From: Clostridia bacterium
GTDB lineage: Bacteria; Bacillota; Clostridia; Christensenellales; Aristaeellaceae
Direction: 5' to 3'
NCBI GenBank assembly: GCA_024404395.1
Contig: JAKSPZ010000014.1
Location: 1 to 10,334, forward strand
DNA: 10,334 nucleotides
Below, one piece after another: positions 5,489-10,334 of this stretch (positions are counted from its first letter, which is position 1; each line of letters begins with the position of its first letter). A model generated the notes under the pieces. The model made no database searches and was not told the origin of the DNA. It saw nothing but the letters and a program-made list of their open reading frames with translations. A program made the translations under genes and the position numbers.

Positions 5489-6586
5489 ATGAAACTTGGC
5501 GTCGTCGGTCTGCCCAATGTCGGCAAGAGCACGCTGTTTAATGCGATCACCTGTGCAGGCGCGCAGGCGGCAAACTATCCCTTCTGCACCATCGAGCCCA
5601 ACACCGGCGTGGTTGCCGTTCCCGACAAGCGTCTGGACGTGCTGGCTGAGATGTATAACCCCAAGAAGTATACCCCTGCCGTACTGGAGTTCGTTGACAT
5701 CGCAGGTCTGGTCAAGGGTGCCAGCCGCGGCGAAGGTCTGGGCAATAAGTTCTTGTCTCATATCCGCGAGGTGGACGCCATCGTTCACGTTGTTCGCTGC
5801 TTTGAGGACGAGAACGTCATCCATGTCGACGGCAATGTCGATCCCGCCCGCGATATCGATGTCATCAACACCGAGCTGGTGCTGGCGGACATCGAGACCG
5901 TCACCAAGCGCACCGAGAAGGCTGCAGGCATGGTGAAGAAGGGCGACAAGAAGTTCATGATCGAGGCGGAGGCGGGCAAGATCCTGCTGGACCACCTCAA
6001 CGAAGGTAAGCCTGCCCGTACCGCACCCCTCGACTAAGAGCAGAAGGCATGCATCCACGATTGGTTCCTGCGCACCAACAAGAAGGTCATCTACGCCGCC
6101 AACATCGGCGAAGAAGATCTGGGCAAGGATGAATCCGAACTGGCGCTGGTCAAGCCCGTTCGCGAGATCGCGGATGCTGAGGGCGCGGACGTTCTGGTCA
6201 TCTGCGCGCAGGCGGAAGAGGACATCTCTCAGATGGATCCCGAGGAGAAGGCCATGTTCCTGGAAGATCTGGGCATCGGTGTTTCCGGTCTGGATCGTCT
6301 GGTCACCATGGGTTACTCCCTGCTGGGTCTGATCAGCTATCGGACCGCAGGTCCCGAAGAGGTCCGTGCCTGGACCATCGAGGATGGCACCAAGGCGCCT
6401 CAGGCGGCAGGTAAGATCCATTCCGACTTCGAGCGCGGCTTCATTCGTGCCGAGATCGTTCCCTATGAGGACCTGGTCCGCGAAGGCTCCATGAATGCCT
6501 GCAAGGAAAAGGGTCTTATCCGCAGCGAGGGCAAGGATTACGTCATGAAAGACGGCGATGTGACCTTGTTCCGCTTCAACGTCTAA
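5489..6586 (+). pseudogene. ychF: YchF/OLA1-type ribosome-binding ATPase, interrupted by an in-frame TAA
   Basis: The frame from ATG 5489 to TAA 6584-6586 spans 366 codons, the normal length for YchF, but codon 183 (6035-6037) is TAA. Before it are Walker [10 protein letters not shown] (7-15) and the G3 motif DIAG (70-73) with its [11 protein letters not shown] loop. After it the same frame goes on without shift: EQKACIHDWF, then NIGE at 205-208 (the NxxE in place of NKxD that gives YchF its preference for ATP), and the C-terminal TGS domain at about 285-365. Homologues read a PL(D/S)-E-EQK-like stretch here, so one change such as GAA or GAG to TAA/TAG-type would explain it; for TAA the likely parent is GAA. 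YchF binds 70S ribosomes and is linked to stress responses. The ATG at 5489 is preferred over an in-frame TTG at 5480 because AAAGGAG ends at 5477. The first fragment (182 residues) lacks the specificity motif, and the second has no in-frame ATG before 6233. Other genes here end in TAA, so a changed code is unlikely. Confidence 0.88.
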
Positions 6587-6587
6587 A

Positions 6588-7064
6588 GTGAACGCAACGA
6601 TCCTGTGCGTCGGTAAGCTGAAGGAAAAGTGGCAGACCGACGGCTGCAACGAGTATCTGAAGCGTCTGTCCCGCTATGGCAAGGTGGAGATCGAGGCGGT
6701 GGACGATGTCCGCGAGCCCGAACACCCCAGCGAGGCATTGATCCGCAAGGGCATGGAGCAGGAGGGTGCGGCGCTGATGAAGCGCATCCGTCCCACCGAT
6801 CGCGTGGTCTGCCTCTGCATCAAGGCAGAGGCGCCCGACTCTGTGGCGCTTTCGAAAAAGATACAATCATGGAACGGCGACGGTCGCCGTCTCGTATTCG
6901 TCATCGGCGGCTCCAACGGACTGTCCGATGAGGTCATCCGACGGGCGGACCACAAACTGTCGTTCTCCAATCTGACTTTTCCCCACGGGCTGATGCGTGT
7001 GATCCTGCTGGAGCAGCTCTATCGCGCCGAGCGGATCCGCACCGGCGAGCCCTATCACAAATAG
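6588..7064 (+). CDS. rlmH: RlmH, 23S rRNA (pseudouridine-1915-N3) methyltransferase
   Basis: This 158-residue protein is full length for RlmH, a SPOUT-fold (trefoil-knot) SAM-dependent enzyme. It starts with CVGKLKEKW at 7-15, matching the usual AVGKLKEKY. It then has LVFVIGGSNGLS at 102-113, the SAM-binding loop, then LSFSNLTFPHGLMRVILLEQLYRA at 124-147 (given here as a region), and ends in the family's EPYHK. In E. coli it methylates pseudouridine 1915 in helix 69 of 23S rRNA on the 70S ribosome. The GTG at 6588 aligns with the family start; it follows the ychF stop by one base and has no clear Shine-Dalgarno, so translation probably depends on ribosomes finishing ychF. The usual HQLMR is HGLMR here. 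Confidence 0.95.
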   Translation: MNATILCVGKLKEKWQTDGCNEYLKRLSRYGKVEIEAVDDVREPEHPSEALIRKGMEQEGAALMKRIRPTDRVVCLCIKAEAPDSVALSKKIQSWNGDGRRLVFVIGGSNGLSDEVIRRADHKLSFSNLTFPHGLMRVILLEQLYRAERIRTGEPYHK

Positions 7065-7079
7065 AAAAGAGGTCAAAAG

Positions 7080-7628
7080 ATGGGACTTTTCAATGATTCT
7101 GTCGAACAGGCGAGAAAAAACAATCTGAAGGACATGGAAGACAAGCGCATGCGCTTTGCCGAGCAGGCCGCCAAGGAAGGCTTCATGCCCAAGGAGCTCC
7201 TCCTCTTTTCCGGCGATAAGGGCGGTCTCAGCGGCATCTGCCGTGAGGGCGACAATCTCATTCTGATCGCAGGTCCCGATTTCGGCGGCGAAGGCGAGTT
7301 CCGCAAGTATGTGATCCCCTCTGATGCGGTGGTGACCCATCGCGAGGAGATCGATGTAGCCGCGGAAGGTCTGGGCGGCATCATGGGCTTCGGCAAGAAG
7401 GGCGAGTTCGGCTTCGAGCAGGTTTTCGAGCTGCCCGACGGTGAGGTCATCAAGCTGCAGGCTATTGTCAATCGTACTTCCTACGCCGTTTGCGATCCCA
7501 AGCACAACGCGCTGCTGAGCACCAAGCGCCGTCGCGGCGATGCCAACGTTGTCTGGGACTTCAAGTGGATGGATAAGCACAGCATGCCCACCATGCGTAA
7601 AAAGGTGGATGCCATTCTGGAAGCCTGA
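7080..7628 (+). CDS. Conserved-looking protein of unknown function between rlmH and tlyA
   Basis: I do not recognise a family for these 182 residues. The first 35 are helical and charged (EQARKNNLKDMEDKRMRF), with no signal peptide and no membrane segment, so it should be cytoplasmic. Residues about 38-150 alternate short hydrophobic strands with glycines and turns (LLLFSGDKGGLSGI, NLILIAGPDFGG, FGFEQVFELPDGEVIKLQ), which suggests a small beta-rich domain, perhaps of PH or GRAM-like shape. The last 35 residues are basic and helical, with KRRRGD at 149-154. The ATG at 7080 has GAGGT at 7069-7073 six bases ahead. It is 15 bases after rlmH and three bases before tlyA, and its codon use matches theirs, so it is a real gene of this operon. 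A ribosome-related role is only guilt by association. Confidence 0.8.
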   Translation: MGLFNDSVEQARKNNLKDMEDKRMRFAEQAAKEGFMPKELLLFSGDKGGLSGICREGDNLILIAGPDFGGEGEFRKYVIPSDAVVTHREEIDVAAEGLGGIMGFGKKGEFGFEQVFELPDGEVIKLQAIVNRTSYAVCDPKHNALLSTKRRRGDANVVWDFKWMDKHSMPTMRKKVDAILEA

Positions 7629-7631
7629 TCT

Positions 7632-8441
7632 ATGGAGAGCGAAAAGCTTCGACTGGATGTGGCGCTGACCAAAGCCGGACTGGCGGCGGGACGCGAGCGC
7701 GCTCAGGGGCTGATCGATGCGGGACTGGTGACGGTCAACGGCACGGTGATCACCAAGCGCGCCTATAAGGTCGCCGAGACCGATGAGCTCCGTGTGACGG
7801 GCGAGGCCTGTCCCTATGTGAGCCGCGGCGGATTCAAGCTGGCGCATGCCCTGCAGGTCTTTGGCGTGGACGCGACGGACGCGGTCTGCATCGATGTCGG
7901 CGCGTCTACCGGCGGCTTTACCGACGTCTTGCTGAAGAACGGTGCGCGGATGGTGTACGCCGTGGATGTGGGCGAAGGTCAGCTGGACGAATCCCTGCAG
8001 AACGATGGGCGCGTGGTCTCCATGGAACACGTCAATGCCCGCGAGCTGAAGGCGGAGATGTTTGAACCCATCCCGACCCTTGCCGTAATGGACGTATCAT
8101 TCATTTCTATTAAGCTCATTCTGCCCGCGCTGTTTGAGACCATGGGGGAGAACGGACGGCTGGTGACGCTGGTCAAGCCTCAGTTCGAGGCGGGACCCAA
8201 GGCGCTGGGCAAAAAAGGCATCGTCAACGATCCGAAGGCCCATGAGGCAGTGCTCGAATCGCTGCTGGATTTTGTCCCCACCATCGGGAAGCGTGTCAAA
8301 GCGCTGACGATCTCACCTATTCACGGAACGGGTGGCAATATCGAGTTCCTTGCGGATGTCGTTTCCGACCGCAACGTGATACAGCCCGACAAGAAGGCTG
8401 TCAAGGCACTGGTCAAGGAAGCGAACAACAAAAAAGCATAA
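7632..8441 (+). CDS. tlyA: TlyA family rRNA 2'-O-methyltransferase (S4 + FtsJ domains)
   Basis: The 269 residues follow the TlyA plan. An N-terminal S4 RNA-binding domain spans about 5-60 (LRLDVALTKAGLAAGRERA, then GLVTVNG). A linker YVSRGGFKL at 62-70 carries the catalytic Lys K69. The FtsJ-like SAM-binding domain has DVGASTGGFTD at 88-98, DVSFIS at 154-159 and KPQFEAG at 182-188. TlyA enzymes in Mycobacterium and Campylobacter methylate C1409 of 16S (in some) and C1920 of 23S rRNA; older annotations call them haemolysins. The ATG at 7632 is three bases after the preceding stop; only a weak GGAAG at 7619-7623 precedes it, so coupling is likely. It is the last gene of the ychF operon. An N-terminal region of this type and length does not tell which of the two sites it modifies. 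Confidence 0.94.
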   Translation: MESEKLRLDVALTKAGLAAGRERAQGLIDAGLVTVNGTVITKRAYKVAETDELRVTGEACPYVSRGGFKLAHALQVFGVDATDAVCIDVGASTGGFTDVLLKNGARMVYAVDVGEGQLDESLQNDGRVVSMEHVNARELKAEMFEPIPTLAVMDVSFISIKLILPALFETMGENGRLVTLVKPQFEAGPKALGKKGIVNDPKAHEAVLESLLDFVPTIGKRVKALTISPIHGTGGNIEFLADVVSDRNVIQPDKKAVKALVKEANNKKA

Positions 8442-8446
8442 AATAA

Positions 8447-8487
8447 CGAACCCCGAATCGAGCGATTCGGGGTTCGAATTGTTTTAG
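8447..8487. terminator. Bidirectional terminator between convergent tlyA and degV
   Basis: CGAACCCCGAATCG (8447-8460) and CGATTCGGGGTTCG (8463-8476) are perfectly complementary over 14 bases; the two innermost pairs probably open to form the loop. On the plus strand it is followed by AATTGTTTT, and on the minus strand by TTATTTTATG, so it can stop tlyA and degV alike. It overlaps neither coding region by more than the degV stop codon (8484-8486). Confidence 0.9.
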
Positions 8488-9356
8488 CGCTTGTCGCCCT
8501 TGAAGAAGAGAGCGACCAGACCGGGACCGGTGTGGCAGCCGATAACGGGTCCGATGTAGTTGATGGTGATGTCGGTGACATGGGCCTGCTCGCGCAGCAT
8601 GTCAGCCAGGTAGTTGGCATCGGTCAGGTTGTCGGCGTGGGAGATGTAGCAGCGCTGATCCTCGGGAGCGACGCCGGAGTTGATGACCTTGTCGCACAGG
8701 GCGCGCAGGGCAGCCTTGTTGCCGCGAGCGGTGCCGACCTTGATCAGGTGACCGACTTCGTCAACGTGCATGATGGGCTTGATGTTCAGGATGGTGCCGA
8801 CGACAGCGGTAGCGGCGCTGACGCGTCCGCCGCGCTTCAGGAACATGAGGTCGTCAACGGTGAACCAGTGGCAGATGTTCTGCTTCAGGTCTTCGCAGTA
8901 CTGAGCAACTTCTTCCATGGTCTTGCCGGCCTGCTTCTGCTCCCAGCAGTAGCGCAGGATCAGACCCTGACCCATGGAGGCGCAGAGGGTATCCACGGCA
9001 ATCAGCTTGCGCTCGGGATACTTTTCCTTCAGCTCTTCAACGGCGGCGGCGCCGGCGTTGTAGGTGCCGCTGATGCCGGAGTCGAAGCCGAGGCACAGAA
9101 GGTTGTGACCTTCCTTGAGCAGAGGCTCCATGACGTCGATGAACTCCTGCTGGTTGACAGCGGAAGTCTTGGCGGTCTTGGCGACCTTCAGCTGCTCATA
9201 GAACTCGTGGAAACCGATCTCGCGGCCGTCCAGATAGTTCTTGTAGGGTTTGTCGTCCAGATAGACAGTCAGGGGAACGTATACAATACCCATCTCCTCG
9301 ACCATTTCGGCAGAAAGGTCACAACCGGAGTCGGATACGATGATGTATTCTTCCAT
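8484..9356 (-). CDS. DegV family fatty-acid-binding protein (FakB-like)
   Basis: This 290-residue protein has the DegV layout: SDSGCDLS at 8-15 near the start, KTS at 63-65 in place of the fuller TSQPS, SGISGTYN at 93-100, LKRGGRVS at 173-180, NIKPIMHV at 191-198, and IGPVIGCHTGPG at 268-279 close to the end. Family members bind one fatty acid in a cleft between two alpha/beta domains; FakB proteins present it to the kinase FakA, which makes acyl phosphate for phospholipid synthesis or regulation. No fakA gene is in the window, so the partner is elsewhere. The ATG at 9356 has an excellent AGGAGG (9366-9371) nine bases ahead. It has its own promoter, with a palindrome just downstream of the predicted start of transcription, and stands alone between two terminators. 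Lipid specificity cannot be read from the sequence. Confidence 0.95.
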   Translation of the reverse strand: MEEYIIVSDSGCDLSAEMVEEMGIVYVPLTVYLDDKPYKNYLDGREIGFHEFYEQLKVAKTAKTSAVNQQEFIDVMEPLLKEGHNLLCLGFDSGISGTYNAGAAAVEELKEKYPERKLIAVDTLCASMGQGLILRYCWEQKQAGKTMEEVAQYCEDLKQNICHWFTVDDLMFLKRGGRVSAATAVVGTILNIKPIMHVDEVGHLIKVGTARGNKAALRALCDKVINSGVAPEDQRCYISHADNLTDANYLADMLREQAHVTDITINYIGPVIGCHTGPGLVALFFKGDKR

Positions 9357-9378
9357 TGTTCATTTCCTCCTATTGGTG

Positions 9379-9393
9379 GTTAACAGTGTTAAC
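9379..9393. promoter_or_regulatory. Perfect 15-bp palindrome in the degV leader (candidate operator)
   Basis: GTTAACA-G-TGTTAAC is an exact inverted repeat with a one-base centre, at about +6 to +20 from the predicted degV start of transcription and eight bases before the ribosome binding site. This is a common place for a repressor to bind. It does not match the FapR or FabT boxes as I know them, so the regulator is unknown. Confidence 0.5.
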
Positions 9394-9405
9394 TTTAATG
9401 CATAT

Positions 9406-9434
9406 ATTATACCAAAACCATGTTTATATGTCGA
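9406..9434 (-). promoter_or_regulatory. Strong predicted promoter of degV
   Basis: On the minus strand, TCGACA (9434-9429, one base off TTGACA), a 17-base spacer and a perfect TATAAT (9411-9406) with TG giving an extended -10. Transcription would begin near 9399. Confidence 0.82.
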
Positions 9435-9454
9435 GGTTTATTTGCGAGGTTTAT
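9432..9454. repeat. 10-bp direct repeat at and upstream of the degV -35
   Basis: CGAGGTTTAT occurs at 9432-9441 and again at 9445-9454, three bases apart (period 13). The proximal copy covers half of the -35 element. Tandem sites in this place often bind a regulator, but a period of 13 is not a whole number of helical turns, so the two copies would face different sides of the DNA. It could be chance. Confidence 0.4.
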
Positions 9455-9466
9455 CAAAACAATAAC

Positions 9467-9500
9467 AAAAAAGGTCATTCGCAATATAGCGAACGACCTT
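9467..9500 (-). terminator. Intrinsic terminator of the foldase gene
   Basis: In the minus-strand RNA, AAGGUCGUUCGC (9500-9489) pairs with GCGAAUGACCUU (9482-9471) around a six-base loop, followed by a U-run (9472-9467). One position pairs as G-U only when read from the minus strand and is an A-C mismatch on the plus strand, which fits its use for the minus-strand gene. It starts 15 bases after the stop codon. Confidence 0.88.
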
Positions 9501-9515
9501 ATATTGTATTGAATA

Positions 9516-10334
9516 TTACTTCATATTCTCGTAGAAGTAAACGGGATTGATGGCGGCGACCCACTCATCGACCAGAGCGTTGACGGCTTCGGTCTGCATG
9601 CTGATCAGGGTCTCCTCCTCGAGGACGGTGCGGACGGATTCCATATCCACGGCACCGGATACGATGTCGGCATCGTAGTAAACGATGTAGATGCCGTAGG
9701 AACCGCGGGCGGGCTCGGCGATCTCACCGATGTTCTCGATGCTCATCGCGGCGTCCTTGAAAGCGGGATCATAGGAAGCGGAATCGGCGGAAACGGGGTA
9801 GCCGAGGGTGGCGGTGGGCTCGTTCATCATGCCGGGATCCTGATTGTACTGGGCGATCAGGTCTGCGAAAGCAGTGCCGTTGTTGAAGGCGGTGATGACT
9901 TCTTCGACGGTGGGCATGAGCTCGGCGTACAGGGCTTCGATCTCGGCGTTGACGGCATCGATGTCAGCCTGAACTTCTTCGACAGTACGGGGTTCGGCAG
10001 CTTCTTCAGTAGCTTCTTCCTCGGTGGCTTCCTCTTCAACGGGATTGAGGATGGCATCCATCTCAGCTTCCAGAGAAGTCAGGGTGGCGCTCAGATCGGA
10101 ATAGGCAGCAGACTGGGTGTCATCGAACTTGATGAGGACCTGCTTGACCTGGCGATAGCCTTCGGGATTGTAGTACAGGGTCTCGCCGCCGTTGCGTGCG
10201 CTGGTGTAGGTGCGGCTGTCGGCGAAGTCTGCGGTATCGGCTGCGACGTGGGCGTCATAGGTGGCAACGATGTCCTCTTCGGAGACGACGACATCGGCGA
10301 TGGCGTAGTCGTTGAACTTCTCGCTGACCAGGGA
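9516..10334 (-). CDS. Parvulin-like peptidyl-prolyl isomerase / foldase, SurA-PrsA type (5' end outside window)
   Basis: The frame is open to the window edge, so 272 C-terminal residues are visible and the start, with any signal peptide, lies beyond 10334. The visible part starts with the end of a SurA_N-like helical region. Then comes the first parvulin strand (GYRQVKQVLIKF), and after a long acidic, helical insert of about 65 residues the rest of the domain: ITAFNNGTAFADLIAQY, then NQDPGMM, a GYPVS turn, YDPAFKDAAMSI, and GEIAEPARGSYGIYIVYY. A short helical tail ends in FYENMK. Such proteins fold secreted proteins outside the membrane. Two histidines usual in active parvulins are missing: the one in the first strand (V-K-H-I-L) is Gln, and the one in GYHI is Ile/Tyr. 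It may act as a chaperone rather than an isomerase. An internal ATG at 10061 lies within the insert and is not the start. Confidence 0.87.
   Translation of the reverse strand, partial: SLVSEKFNDYAIADVVVSEEDIVATYDAHVAADTADFADSRTYTSARNGGETLYYNPEGYRQVKQVLIKFDDTQSAAYSDLSATLTSLEAEMDAILNPVEEEATEEEATEEAAEPRTVEEVQADIDAVNAEIEALYAELMPTVEEVITAFNNGTAFADLIAQYNQDPGMMNEPTATLGYPVSADSASYDPAFKDAAMSIENIGEIAEPARGSYGIYIVYYDADIVSGAVDMESVRTVLEEETLISMQTEAVNALVDEWVAAINPVYFYENMK

Noticed and set aside
6035..6037. Genetic code change (TAA read as an amino acid)
   Set aside because: TAA ends several other genes here (the XRE-family gene, ychF itself, tlyA, degV uses TAA/TAG-type ends) exactly at family lengths, and TGA and TAG also serve as stops.
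5450..6649. A 399-codon minus-strand open frame across ychF
   Set aside because: Same codon-bias effect. It is tempting because it is not interrupted where ychF is, but its translation shows no recognisable domain, while the plus strand has clear YchF motifs on both sides of the stop.
6867..8030. A 387-codon minus-strand open frame across rlmH, the unknown gene and tlyA
   Set aside because: It runs across three real genes and their gaps, has no ribosome binding site that I can see, and is explained by codon bias.
7632..8441. Haemolysin
   Set aside because: TlyA is often annotated as haemolysin, but the S4 plus FtsJ-like domains and SAM motif point to an rRNA methyltransferase.
8532..9383. 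A 283-codon plus-strand frame antisense to degV
   Set aside because: degV has its promoter, AGGAGG site and family motifs on the minus strand; the antisense product is a Val/Gly/Leu/Asp-rich shadow.

Overview
The window (10,334 bases) looks like chromosomal DNA of a low-oxygen Gram-positive bacterium of the Clostridia type, either Christensenellales-like or Oscillospirales-like. The reasons are a superoxide reductase in place of a superoxide dismutase, a DegV/FakB-type lipid-binding protein, a PrsA/SurA-like foldase, near-consensus housekeeping promoters, GGAGG ribosome binding sites and U-rich hairpin terminators. G+C is fairly high, and codon use in pgcA and ychF leans strongly to C/G-ending codons. 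Genus cannot be set from sequence alone. I see no transposase, integrase, CRISPR array, tRNA or rRNA.

Layout: (1) 1-1300, plus strand: the 3' part of a TatD-family metal-dependent nuclease, then a membrane-anchored VanY-type D,D-carboxypeptidase. (2) 1310-3152, plus: a complete single-gene unit (promoter, alpha-phosphohexomutase, strong hairpin terminator). (3) 3222-4644, minus: a two-gene operon of desulfoferrodoxin and a TspO-like membrane protein. It has its own promoter and a leader of about 150 nt that holds a possible 18-residue upstream ORF and a hairpin over that ORF's ribosome binding site. (4) 4702-5325, plus and divergent from (3): an XRE-type DNA-binding protein with a coiled coil and a C-terminal membrane anchor, ended by a clear terminator. 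(5) 5362-8476, plus: an operon of ychF, rlmH, an unrecognised gene and tlyA, with an excellent promoter and a two-way terminator. (6) 8484-9434, minus: degV with its own promoter, a perfect 15-bp palindrome just after the predicted start of transcription and a 10-bp direct repeat at and upstream of the -35. (7) 9467-10334, minus: the C-terminal part of a parvulin-like foldase and its terminator.

The most notable anomaly is in ychF: an in-frame TAA at codon 183 splits an otherwise intact, family-length (365-residue) reading frame. It separates the Walker A and G3 motifs from the NxxE nucleotide-specificity motif and the TGS domain. This is either a real nonsense mutation, a base error, or a recoding site. 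The same operon joins YchF, which binds ribosomes, with two methyltransferases whose known targets in other bacteria lie in or beside 23S helix 69. That makes the unrecognised 182-residue protein between them a candidate ribosome-related factor. The dfx/tspO-like pair and the divergent membrane-bound regulator form a plausible oxidative-stress locus. I found nothing that is certainly a new system; the leader of the dfx operon and the ychF-rlmH-orf-tlyA unit are the best leads.
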